Below, one piece after another: positions 50,847 through 60,220 of a stretch of DNA of 64,000 nucleotides. This DNA is from Bacteroidota bacterium (lineage in GTDB: Bacteria > Bacteroidota > Bacteroidia > NS11-12g > UBA955). The notes below the pieces were generated by a model. The model worked only from the letters and a program-made list of their open reading frames with translations, was not told where the DNA came from and did no database searches. Location of the stretch: NCBI GenBank assembly GCA_963169345.1, contig CAUJCT010000034.1, positions 87,622 through 151,621 of the forward strand. The letters run 5' to 3'. The position numbers and the translations under genes are program-made. Numbering within the stretch: position 1 is the first letter of the stretch; each line of letters starts with the position of its first letter.

Positions 50847-52985
50847 ATGAATAATAAAGAAACCTTTCATTATGACAACAAGATCGTAAAATGGTTTGCG
50901 TACGCTACCATGTTATGGGCTTTAGTGGGTATGCTGGTCGGTGTACTGGCAGCCTTCCAACTTGTATTCCCCGATCTCAATCTGGGTCTCGCGCAGACTA
51001 CTTTCGGACGTGTCCGTCCGCTTCACACAAACGCAGTCATTTTTGCTTTCGTCGGTAACGGAATTTTCATGGGCGTTTACTACTCTTTACAGAGATTATG
51101 TAAGGCAAGAATGTTTAGCGATACGCTTAGTAAAATTCACTTCTGGGGATGGCAGCTCATCATCGTGCTTGCTGCAGTTACCCTGCTGGCCGGTTTTACT
51201 ACGGGTAAGGAATATGCCGAGCTCGAATGGCCAATTGATATTCTTATCACTATTATTTGGGTGGTTTTCGGTTGGAACATGTTTGGTACCATTATCAAAA
51301 GAAGAGAACGTCACCTGTATGTAGCTATCTGGTTCTATATCGCCACTTTCGTTACAGTGGCTGTTTTGCACCTTGTAAACTCTTTTGAGTTGCCATACAG
51401 TATGATGAAAAGCTATAGCTGGTACGCCGGTATGCAGGATGCCCTGGTTCAGTGGTGGTATGGTCACAATGCTGTGGCTTTCTTCCTCACTACGCCTTAT
51501 CTGGGTTTGATGTATTACTTCCTTCCTAAGGCTGCAGACAGACCTGTGTATTCTTACAGATTGTCTATTATCCACTTCTGGGCTTTGATTTTCTTATATA
51601 TTTGGGCTGGTCCTCACCATTTGCTCTATACTTCATTGCCTGATTGGGCTCAATCCCTTGGTACTGTATTCTCATTCATGCTGATTGCTCCATCTTGGGG
51701 TGGTATGATTAATGGTTTGTTAACCTTAAGAGGTGTTTGGGATAAAGTTCGTGAAGATGTTGTATTGAAATTTATGGTGATTGCCGTTACCGCTTATGGT
51801 ATGGCCACTTTCGAAGGTCCATTGCTTTCTTTCAAAAATATCAACGCTATTGCTCACTTTACTGATTGGATTGTAGCGCACGTTCACGTTGGTGCTCTTG
51901 GCTGGAATGGTTTCTTAACTTTCGGTATCCTGTACTGGTTAATCCCTAGAATATTTAAAACTGATTTGTACAGCAAGTCTTTAGCCAATACACACTTCTG
52001 GTTAGGTACTTTGGGTATTTTGCTTTATGCTGTTCCAATGTACTGGGCTGGCTGGACTCAATCATTGATGTGGAAAGAATTCACCGATGATGGTTCTATC
52101 AAATACCAGTTCCTTGAAACTGTGGTTCGTTTAAAACCTTTCTATTTGCTCCGTTCAATTGGTGGTACTTTATATCTGGTTGGTGCAATTATAATGGTGT
52201 ATAACCTTATTAAAACTATTAAATCAGGGTCTGCTGTTAATGATGAAGCTGCAGAAGCTGCTCCATTGACCGACGAGTACGTGCCTCATCACAAAGAACA
52301 CTGGCACCGTTGGGTTGAACGCAAACCTGTTCAATTGATGATTTTGTCTCTTGTTGTGATTCTGATAGGAGGTATTGTCGAGTTTGTTCCTTCCTTCCTT
52401 ATCAAGAGCAATGTGCCTACCATCAGCAGTGTGAAACCTTATACACCACTCGAATTGCAAGGTCGTGATATCTATGTAAGAGAAGGTTGCTATACCTGTC
52501 ACTCTCAAATGGTGCGTCCGTTCAGAAGTGAAACAGCCCGTTATGGTGAATATTCAAAAGCTGGTGAATTCGTTTACGATCACCCGTTCCAGTGGGGTAG
52601 TAAACGTACCGGTCCGGATTTGGCAAGAGAAGGTTCACTGAAACTGAGAAAATCAAATTCATGGCACTTCAATCACCTATACGACCCAAGTACTACATCC
52701 GCAGGTTCTGTCATGCCTAAATATCCTTGGTTGTTCGAAAACGATATCGATATGGATATCACCGAAGCCAAAATTAAAGCCATGCAAACTTTAGGTGTAC
52801 CTTATGAAGTAGGTTACGAAAAAATCGCCAATGACGATTTGAAAAAACAGGCTGAAGAAATTACTGCTGATTTGCAAAAAGAAGGTATTAAAGCAATGCC
52901 TCAAAAAGAGATCATCGCTGTAATTGCTTACCTGCAAAGACTTGGAACAGATATCAGTGCCGAACCTAAAGTAAGCCAAAAATAA
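50847..52985 (+). CDS. ccoN: cbb3-type cytochrome c oxidase, fused subunits I and II (CcoN-CcoO)
   Basis: CcoN core (HTNAVIFAFVGNGIF, WWYGHNAVAFFLTTP, DWIVAHVHVGALGWNG) followed in frame by CcoO (GRDIYVREGCYTCHSQMVRPFRSE). Confidence 0.96.
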   Translation: MNNKETFHYDNKIVKWFAYATMLWALVGMLVGVLAAFQLVFPDLNLGLAQTTFGRVRPLHTNAVIFAFVGNGIFMGVYYSLQRLCKARMFSDTLSKIHFWGWQLIIVLAAVTLLAGFTTGKEYAELEWPIDILITIIWVVFGWNMFGTIIKRRERHLYVAIWFYIATFVTVAVLHLVNSFELPYSMMKSYSWYAGMQDALVQWWYGHNAVAFFLTTPYLGLMYYFLPKAADRPVYSYRLSIIHFWALIFLYIWAGPHHLLYTSLPDWAQSLGTVFSFMLIAPSWGGMINGLLTLRGVWDKVREDVVLKFMVIAVTAYGMATFEGPLLSFKNINAIAHFTDWIVAHVHVGALGWNGFLTFGILYWLIPRIFKTDLYSKSLANTHFWLGTLGILLYAVPMYWAGWTQSLMWKEFTDDGSIKYQFLETVVRLKPFYLLRSIGGTLYLVGAIIMVYNLIKTIKSGSAVNDEAAEAAPLTDEYVPHHKEHWHRWVERKPVQLMILSLVVILIGGIVEFVPSFLIKSNVPTISSVKPYTPLELQGRDIYVREGCYTCHSQMVRPFRSETARYGEYSKAGEFVYDHPFQWGSKRTGPDLAREGSLKLRKSNSWHFNHLYDPSTTSAGSVMPKYPWLFENDIDMDITEAKIKAMQTLGVPYEVGYEKIANDDLKKQAEEITADLQKEGIKAMPQKEIIAVIAYLQRLGTDISAEPKVSQK

Positions 52986-53074
52986 TAAGAAAAGGAAAAT
53001 GATAAATACACCCTCTACCCCGGACAGCTTCAATATTGTGAGCTGTCTGTGGTGAGGGACTAAAAAAAACAGAA

Positions 53075-53242
53075 ATGAAATTCATTAATTATCTAGAGAA
53101 AATATCAGGTATCAGTATCTATCCAATGATATCCTTACTGATCTTCTTCGTGTTCTTCATACTGCTGGTATGGTTTGTAATGAAAACCGACAAGAATTAC
53201 CTGGAAAAAATCGAACAGATACCATTTGATAACAATAACTAA
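53075..53242 (+). CDS. ccoQ: CcoQ/FixQ-like small subunit
   Basis: Not in ORF track (55 aa): MKFINYLEKISGISIYPMISLLIFFVFFILLVWFVMKTDKNYLEKIEQIPFDNNN; single TM, located between ccoNO and ccoP. Confidence 0.75.
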   Translation: MKFINYLEKISGISIYPMISLLIFFVFFILLVWFVMKTDKNYLEKIEQIPFDNNN

Positions 53243-53255
53243 TAGACCACACATT

Positions 53256-54455
53256 ATGATTAGAAAAATAAAATCAGCTTCATTAGTCGTCGCCACCATG
53301 ATGGCAATGAATAGTTATGCTCAGGACGCTGCTACTACTGCAGTTGCTGCAGCCGAAAAGGCACCTGAGTCTATTGGCAGCAATCCATTGTTTCTGTCAA
53401 TGGCCGTTCTTACAGGTGTCCTTTTAATGGTCATCTTTATACTTTCTGCTGTCTTAAGAACCTCTGTGAAAACCAGAGTGAGAGAAGCCATCAACTCCAG
53501 AACTGTACAATCAATTGTGGTTTTACTAATGCTGGCAGGCTCGCAGTCTGCTTTTGCTCAGGCTGCCGAAAAAACAGCTGAAAGTATTTACATTGATACA
53601 CCTATAGGCAATATGCATCCATTGGCATTTTACTCTTTGTTTGGTGTTTTGATTATTGAGTTATTCGTAATTCTTTGGCTTTGCCTTGTCATACTCCGAA
53701 TTATTGTTAAAAAAGAAGAAGTATCTGCTGCCGCAGCAAATCAAGTTAAATCCGGTTCTGCTTTCAGTACTTTTATTTCCAGAAAAATATTTGGTGTTAA
53801 ACCTGTTGAAGCCGATAAAGATGTGCTGCTCGATCACGATTATGATGGTATTAAAGAGTTGGACAACGACTTGCCACCATGGTGGAAATATGGTTTCTAT
53901 ATGACCATTATTACCGGAGTAATTTATATGGTTGGATACCACATTACTGGTACTTTCAAATTAAGTAATGAAGAGTATGATACTGAAGTGGCTGAAGCCG
54001 AAGCTAAAGAAGCTGCATACAGAGCTAAAATGGCTATGAACGTGGATGAAACCAACGCAGTGTTCTTATCAGATGCGGATAAAATTGCCATCGGTAAAGA
54101 TATCTTCATGAAAAATTGTGTGGCTTGTCACGGCGATAAAGGTCAGGGTATCATCGGACCAAATCTGACAGATAATCACTGGTTATATGGCAACAAACCT
54201 GGAGACCTCTACAAAATTGTTAAGAATGGTACCAATAAAGGTATGAAACCATGGAAAGATGACATCTCTGCAGTCAATATTCAAAATGTTATATCCTACA
54301 TTCATACTTTAAAAGGCAGCAATCCAGCCGGTGCTAAAGCTCCTGAAGGCGAATTGTTTGAAGATGAAGGTGCAGTTGCGTCAACCGCTGCCAGCGATAG
54401 CACTGCTGCCAGTACTGTTAAAGACTCTGTTAAATCATTAGAAGTAAAATTATAA
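53256..54455 (+). CDS. ccoP: cbb3 oxidase cytochrome c subunit III (CcoP)
   Basis: DHDYDGIKELDNDLPPWWKYGFYMTI and CVACHGDKGQGIIGPNLTDNHWLYG; ORF 53226-54455 with likely start at 53256. Confidence 0.93.
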   Translation: MIRKIKSASLVVATMMAMNSYAQDAATTAVAAAEKAPESIGSNPLFLSMAVLTGVLLMVIFILSAVLRTSVKTRVREAINSRTVQSIVVLLMLAGSQSAFAQAAEKTAESIYIDTPIGNMHPLAFYSLFGVLIIELFVILWLCLVILRIIVKKEEVSAAAANQVKSGSAFSTFISRKIFGVKPVEADKDVLLDHDYDGIKELDNDLPPWWKYGFYMTIITGVIYMVGYHITGTFKLSNEEYDTEVAEAEAKEAAYRAKMAMNVDETNAVFLSDADKIAIGKDIFMKNCVACHGDKGQGIIGPNLTDNHWLYGNKPGDLYKIVKNGTNKGMKPWKDDISAVNIQNVISYIHTLKGSNPAGAKAPEGELFEDEGAVASTAASDSTAASTVKDSVKSLEVKL

Positions 54456-54468
54456 TAAATACACAATC

Positions 54469-55875
54469 ATGGACGGACAGGAACATGTTGACCAGTCGTA
54501 CCGAGATTCCATTGGAACCATAGGAAAAGACGGAAAAAGAAAATGGGTATTCTCCATTCAACCTAAAGGGAAATATTACAATGCCAGGTCGATATTGACC
54601 ATCTTCTATCTGGTATTGTTGTTTGGATTACCTTTCCTTAAAGTCAATGGTCATCCCATGTTCCTGTTCAATGTCCTTGAACGTAAATTTATTCTCTTTG
54701 GAAGTATATACTGGCCTCAAGACCTCGTGATATTCGGGGTGGCGATGATTACTTTCATACTCTTTATTGTTCTCTTTACTGTTGCCTTCGGGCGCTTGTT
54801 CTGTGGGTGGATATGCCCTCAGACAATTTTCCTGGAAATGATTTTTAGACGTATTGAGTATTGGATAGATGGTAATCCAACTCAGCAAATGCGTTTGAAA
54901 AACAGTTCATGGACCGGTGAAAAAATATTTAAAAGAACACTCAAGCATTTTGTATTTTATCTTCTGTCTTTCATTATCGCCAATACATTTTTATCGTATA
55001 TCATTGGTGTTGATGAACTCTTTAAAATTATTACTGACCCGGTTCAGGAACATAAAACCGGTTTACTCCTGATTGCAATTTTTAGTTTTGCATTTTATTT
55101 TGTCTATACCTGGTTTCGCGAGCAGGTGTGTATCATTGCCTGTCCTTATGGCCGTTTGCAAGGTGTCATGCTGGATAAAAATTCGATTGTAGTAGCTTAC
55201 GATTATAAGCGTGGCGAACCAAGAGGAAAAGTGAGAAAAGGAGAAGATCCTGCCAGCAAAGGCGATTGTATCGATTGTGGTGCCTGCGTGCGCGTATGCC
55301 CTACAGCTATCGATATCAGAAACGGCACTCAGCTTGAATGTGTCAATTGCACAGCCTGTATAGATGCCTGTGATGATATCATGGAAAAAGTCAATAAACC
55401 TAAAGGTCTTATCCGGTATGCCAGCGAAAATGCTATTTCTACCGGCAGAGCCAAAGGTTTTACATGGAGAACTAAAGCCTATTCGGTAGTTCTCTTCATT
55501 CTTCTGGGGATATTAACCTTCCTGATTTCCAGCAGAGAAAACATTGAATCAACAGTATTAAGAGCTCCTGGTTTGCTTTTCCAAAAAGTAGACAGTACTC
55601 AATACTCTAACCTGTACATGCTCAAAACCATTAATAAAACATATAATCCTGTTAAGATAAACCTGGTTGTGGTTGAACCTTCAGGAGCTACTTTAAAAAT
55701 GGTTGGTGACAGTACATTGATAAAACCTGAATCGAAGTACGATGGTCAATTCTTCCTTTTTGTTCCTAATGCTCAAATGACTGGTCACAAAACCAAAGTT
55801 GTGATTGATTTGTACAGCGAAGGAAGAAAAATCGAAAGATTGAAGACCAGTTTCCTCGGACCGATTTACCCTTGA
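54469..55875 (+). CDS. ccoG: cytochrome c oxidase accessory protein CcoG (ferredoxin-like)
   Basis: FGRLFCGWICPQTIFLEMIFRRIEYWIDG; CIDCGACVRVCPTAIDIRNGTQLECVNCTACIDACD. Confidence 0.95.
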   Translation: MDGQEHVDQSYRDSIGTIGKDGKRKWVFSIQPKGKYYNARSILTIFYLVLLFGLPFLKVNGHPMFLFNVLERKFILFGSIYWPQDLVIFGVAMITFILFIVLFTVAFGRLFCGWICPQTIFLEMIFRRIEYWIDGNPTQQMRLKNSSWTGEKIFKRTLKHFVFYLLSFIIANTFLSYIIGVDELFKIITDPVQEHKTGLLLIAIFSFAFYFVYTWFREQVCIIACPYGRLQGVMLDKNSIVVAYDYKRGEPRGKVRKGEDPASKGDCIDCGACVRVCPTAIDIRNGTQLECVNCTACIDACDDIMEKVNKPKGLIRYASENAISTGRAKGFTWRTKAYSVVLFILLGILTFLISSRENIESTVLRAPGLLFQKVDSTQYSNLYMLKTINKTYNPVKINLVVVEPSGATLKMVGDSTLIKPESKYDGQFFLFVPNAQMTGHKTKVVIDLYSEGRKIERLKTSFLGPIYP

Positions 55876-55900
55876 TTGAATTATAACACCCCTTCTGATT

Positions 55901-56320
55901 ATGAATTTTAAATATCTAGTTATCACAATTTACCTCACCTTCGTAGCGCTTATCGTTATGATGGTGATGAAAAGCTGTAACCAGAAAGTTGAACTTGAAA
56001 CAAAAAATTATTACAACGAAGAGTTGAAGTTTCAGGAACAAATTGATGCTAAACTGGCTGGTAATGCTTATGTGGATTCTTTTAATGTCTACGAAAAAGA
56101 TGCTCAGATTATGATTACCTCACCGGGTCATTATACATCCGACTCTATTGTCCTGCAATTTAAAAAACCGGATGATGCCAGTTTTGACAGACATTTTAGT
56201 TTCTCAAATCAACCTGTTGCAATAAAGAAATCTGAATTTAAATCAGGTTACTACGATTTGGATATAATGGTTTACCAATCCGGCAAACCTATGCTAATTG
56301 AAAAAAAAGTTAAACTCTAA
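55901..56320 (+). CDS. FixH/CcoH family protein
   Basis: N-terminal TM then QKVELETKNYYNEELKFQEQIDAK; operon position. Confidence 0.82.
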   Translation: MNFKYLVITIYLTFVALIVMMVMKSCNQKVELETKNYYNEELKFQEQIDAKLAGNAYVDSFNVYEKDAQIMITSPGHYTSDSIVLQFKKPDDASFDRHFSFSNQPVAIKKSEFKSGYYDLDIMVYQSGKPMLIEKKVKL

Positions 56321-56326
56321 AAGGTC

Positions 56327-57022
56327 ATGGTATTAAACGGATTAATTTTCGGTTTGATTTCAACCTTGCATTGTGCCGGTATGTGTGGCCCTCTGGCCAT
56401 GATGATACCTTCTAAAGTTAACTCAGGTAAATGGAATTTTGCCATTGCTTATCAAATAGGCAGAATAAGTATGTACATTGGAGTGGGTTTAGTAGTTTAT
56501 GCAATAGGCGTTTCTTTTTCAGTATTTCGATTGCAACAAGGCCTGTCTTTAGTAGTAGGAGCTTTTATGGTTGTATATGCTTTAATGGCATTATTTAAAA
56601 TCAGGGCTCCTCAATTGGTTGATAAACCCTATAAAAAACTGGTTGGAAAATTTGGACAGATTCTGTCTTCAGGTAAAGCAGGTTCTGCTCTCGCTCTTGG
56701 TGCCATCAATGGTCTCTTGCCTTGTGGCGCAATTTATATTGCTGCTTTGTATTGCGCAACCTTCACTCAATTAACCGATGCTATTGCTTATATGGCGCTC
56801 TTTGGCCTGGGGACTATGCCGGTTTTTATAGCTGCATGGCTGTTTATGTCTAAGAAATTTTCTCTTAAATTAAGGTCACTGCACGTCATTTATAAGGTAC
56901 TACCTTTAATTGTTGGGGTTTTAATGGTGTTAAGAGGTCTCGACCTTGGTATACCTTATATCAGCCCTGAACTCAGTCAGCAGGAAAATAAAACTCAGGT
57001 TGGTAATTGTTGCAAACATTAA
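56327..57022 (+). CDS. sulfite exporter TauE/SafE family protein (cbb3 maturation context)
   Basis: LISTLHCAGMCGPLAMMIP; NGLLPCGAIYIAALY. Confidence 0.9.
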   Translation: MVLNGLIFGLISTLHCAGMCGPLAMMIPSKVNSGKWNFAIAYQIGRISMYIGVGLVVYAIGVSFSVFRLQQGLSLVVGAFMVVYALMALFKIRAPQLVDKPYKKLVGKFGQILSSGKAGSALALGAINGLLPCGAIYIAALYCATFTQLTDAIAYMALFGLGTMPVFIAAWLFMSKKFSLKLRSLHVIYKVLPLIVGVLMVLRGLDLGIPYISPELSQQENKTQVGNCCKH

Positions 57023-57025
57023 ACT

Positions 57026-58261
57026 ATGGATAAGATCGACTATAATGAAATATTACAGGGGATGTTTGTTGACGCAACAGAAGGAATTGTTGTCAGCGAC
57101 TCAAAAGGTAAGTTGATACTATCTAACCCTAAAGCCTTACAAATGTTTGGTTATTCGCAGGATGAACTCTATCAGTTAAGAGTTGAAGACCTCATCCCTA
57201 TGCGTTTTAAAGAACAACATGTAGGGTATCGCGATAATTATTATAAATCTCCGGCACCGCGCAATATGGGAGCGGGTCGCGATTTGTCTGCAATTAAAAA
57301 GGATGGGACCGAGTTTCCGGTAGAAATCAGTTTGAGTTTTGTGAAAACTAAAATTGATATGCTGGTGGTTGCCTTTATCATCGATATCAGCGAAAGAAAA
57401 AAGAAAGATGATGAGTTGAAACAAGCCAATGACTTGCTCAGACAAACCAGTTTTCAGTTATCCAAACTCAATCAGGAACTCGAACAAAAAGTTCAGGAAC
57501 GTACATTAGAACTAGCAGAAATGATCAGAAAACTAACAGAATCAAAAAAAGAAGTTGACCTGGCTCTTGAAAAAGAAAAAGAACTCAATAATCTGAAATC
57601 AAGGTTTATTAGTACAGCTTCACATGAGTTCAGAACACCCCTGGCTACTATCATGTCTTCTGTGTCTTTAACCGGCAAATACGCCGAAAGTATGGATAAG
57701 GAAAAAATGTTCAAACACATTGACAGAGTCAAAAATTCAGTGAATCACCTGACAGATATTCTAAATGATTTTCTTTCATTGGATAAACTGGAAGAAGGAG
57801 TAGTGGTGGCTAATCCCGAAAATATTTATCTCAATGCTTTAATTAATGAACTGACCGACGAAATGAGGGGGATTGCTAAGGCAGGACAGAAATTTATCTA
57901 TACAGGTTTACAAACCAACGATCAGATATACATAGATAAACGCATCTTGAAAAACATCATGCTGAATCTGTTAAGCAACGCAATTAAATACTCCAATGAA
58001 AATACACTGATTGAAATTAAAGCAAAACGCGATTTTGATTTTTTATTTATTGAAATTAAAGACCAGGGAATAGGCATTCCAATAAAAGATCAGGTGCATA
58101 TTTTTGAACGTTTCTATCGTGCACATAACAGTGGCAACGTTCAGGGTACCGGACTGGGACTTAACATAGTAAAGAAATATGTTGAAATTTTAAATGGTGA
58201 AATCAATTTTAAGAGTATTCCCGAAAAAGGTACTAAATTTACCCTCAAATTCCCCATATAA
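57026..58261 (+). CDS. PAS domain sensor histidine kinase
   Basis: PAS (EGIVVSDSKGKLILSNPKALQMFGYSQDEL); HisKA FISTASHEFRTPLATI; HATPase NLLSNAIKYS, GTGLGLNIVKKYVE. Confidence 0.93.
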   Translation: MDKIDYNEILQGMFVDATEGIVVSDSKGKLILSNPKALQMFGYSQDELYQLRVEDLIPMRFKEQHVGYRDNYYKSPAPRNMGAGRDLSAIKKDGTEFPVEISLSFVKTKIDMLVVAFIIDISERKKKDDELKQANDLLRQTSFQLSKLNQELEQKVQERTLELAEMIRKLTESKKEVDLALEKEKELNNLKSRFISTASHEFRTPLATIMSSVSLTGKYAESMDKEKMFKHIDRVKNSVNHLTDILNDFLSLDKLEEGVVVANPENIYLNALINELTDEMRGIAKAGQKFIYTGLQTNDQIYIDKRILKNIMLNLLSNAIKYSNENTLIEIKAKRDFDFLFIEIKDQGIGIPIKDQVHIFERFYRAHNSGNVQGTGLGLNIVKKYVEILNGEINFKSIPEKGTKFTLKFPI

Positions 58262-58264
58262 CTC

Positions 58265-59326
58265 ATGGCAAACATACTACTGATTGAAGACAACGACGAA
58301 ATGAGGGAGAACACCTCAGAAATACTATCACTTGCAGGTCATCATGTTGAAATGGCCAGCAATGGTAAAGAAGGCGTAATTAAAGCGCAACTCAGCCCAC
58401 CTGAATTGATTATTTGCGATATCATGATGCCTGAACTGGATGGCTACGGCGTTTTGCACATGCTGAACAGAGACCCTAATACCAATCATATACCATTTAT
58501 TTTTCTTACAGCTAAGGCAGACAGAGCTGATGTAAGAAAAGGTATGGAGCTGGGTGCCGATGATTATGTCACCAAACCTTTTGACGATGTAGAGTTGCTT
58601 AGCGCTGTTGATACCAGATTGAAAAAATCAAATCTGATGCAGTCGCATAATTTTAGCAACGGACCAGAAGGATTTGAGAATTTTATCAGACAGGTAAAAA
58701 CCATAGAGGAATTCACGAAAATTGATATCAATAATAAAACTAAATCGTATAAAAAGAAGGATATCATTTATTCTGAAAGCAATACACCACTTTATCTTTA
58801 TTATATAGAAAAAGGGAAAGTCAAATCTGTAAAGAATAACAAACAAGATAAAGAATTGATAACCGGGCTGTATAACGAAGGTGATTTTTTTGGCTATGTG
58901 ACCTTATTCGAAAACAGTCCGTATGAAGATGAAGCTGTAGCACTCGAAGACACAGTGCTGAAATTAATTCCAAGAGATGATTTCTTTAAATTGATTTACC
59001 AGAACAGAGATGTAGCCAATACATTTATGAAAATGTTGAGCAAAGAAGTCAAGGAAAAGGAAGAACGTCTCTTGAAAATAGCTTATGACAGCGTAAGAAA
59101 AAAAGTGTCTGAGAGTTTATTATTGCTCAAAGAACGCTATGGGAAAACCGATTCTGAGCAATTTAGCTTTCCTATATCCAGAGAGGACCTAGCTCATATT
59201 GCAGGTACTGCTACAGAAACACTGATAAGAACCTTAACTGATTTCAAGGATGAAGGTATTGTTGAAATAAAAGGTAGTACCATAACAATTGTCAATGAAG
59301 ACAAATTGAAATCCATGAAGAATTAA
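58265..59326 (+). CDS. response regulator fused to CRP/FNR family (cNMP-binding plus HTH) regulator
   Basis: REC LIEDNDEMRENTSEIL...DIMMPELDG...TAKADRADV...YVTKPF; cNMP-like GDFFGYVTLFENSPYEDEAVAL; HTH SREDLAHIAGTATETLIRTLTDF. Confidence 0.92.
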   Translation: MANILLIEDNDEMRENTSEILSLAGHHVEMASNGKEGVIKAQLSPPELIICDIMMPELDGYGVLHMLNRDPNTNHIPFIFLTAKADRADVRKGMELGADDYVTKPFDDVELLSAVDTRLKKSNLMQSHNFSNGPEGFENFIRQVKTIEEFTKIDINNKTKSYKKKDIIYSESNTPLYLYYIEKGKVKSVKNNKQDKELITGLYNEGDFFGYVTLFENSPYEDEAVALEDTVLKLIPRDDFFKLIYQNRDVANTFMKMLSKEVKEKEERLLKIAYDSVRKKVSESLLLLKERYGKTDSEQFSFPISREDLAHIAGTATETLIRTLTDFKDEGIVEIKGSTITIVNEDKLKSMKN

Positions 59327-59353
59327 TCTTCCTCAAATTTTATGCTATTAAAT

Positions 59354-59387
59354 AAAAAAGTTGGAAACCTTTCGATTTCCAACTTTT
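59354..59387. terminator. intrinsic terminator hairpin
   Basis: AAAAGTTGGAAAcctttcgaTTTCCAACTTTT. Confidence 0.82.
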
Positions 59388-59518
59388 CCTCACAATATAA
59401 ATTTTATTTAATTGGAACAAAATTAAGCACCTGCATCATCCCGTTTGGAATAATTCGATTACTCAATAGATTTTTTCGGAAAATGGAATAGTTTTTTAGA
59501 TAAAGGTCATTTCTGTAA

Positions 59519-60208
59519 TTACAACAAATTCAGTCGTTTATAAACAGACTCTTTGTAAGTTTTTCCTATTGGAATGAATTTGTCGAAGTAGGAGATACAA
59601 TTATCTTCGATATTGTTTATTTTGTCGATGCGAATGATAAATGATCGATGAACGCGCATAAATTCTTTTGAAGAAAACTTTTGTTCAATGGCATGCATGG
59701 TAGAATGCACCACAAATTTTTCTTTTTCAGTGTTAAGAGTAACGTAATCACCTAAGCCTTCAATCCATAGCACATCAGATTTATTCACTCTTATAATTAA
59801 ATTCCCTTTTTTAATGAACAGCGTTTCATTGTCGCTATGGTCTATTTTGTGTTTTTCACTGATAATTTTAGCCTTGTTAACAGCATTGATAAACCTTGGC
59901 AGAGTGATTGGTTTTACAAGATAATCCAATACATTTTCTTCAAAAGCCTCTAAAGCAAACTCAGTATGTGAAGTTGTCAGAATGATTTGAGGTCGCGGTT
60001 GTTGTAAAGCACGAATAAATTCCATTCCGTTTAATTCGGGCATTTCAATATCAAGAAAAATGATATCAACCGGATTGGAGGTTATATAGGAAAGTGCCTG
60101 TATGGCATCATTAAATGTGGCTACTATATTTAAAGAATCTACTTTCGATGCGCATTGCTTTGTGGCCATCAATGCTATTTCGTTGTCGTCAATAATAATA
60201 CACTTCAT
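59519..60208 (-). CDS. LytTR family response regulator
   Basis: REC IIIDDNEIALM...FLDIEMPELNGMEFI; LytTR VLWIEGLGDYVTLNT...FMRVHRSFIIRIDKI. Confidence 0.93.
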   Translation of the reverse strand: MKCIIIDDNEIALMATKQCASKVDSLNIVATFNDAIQALSYITSNPVDIIFLDIEMPELNGMEFIRALQQPRPQIILTTSHTEFALEAFEENVLDYLVKPITLPRFINAVNKAKIISEKHKIDHSDNETLFIKKGNLIIRVNKSDVLWIEGLGDYVTLNTEKEKFVVHSTMHAIEQKFSSKEFMRVHRSFIIRIDKINNIEDNCISYFDKFIPIGKTYKESVYKRLNLL

Positions 60209-60220
60209 TACAGTAAAAAT

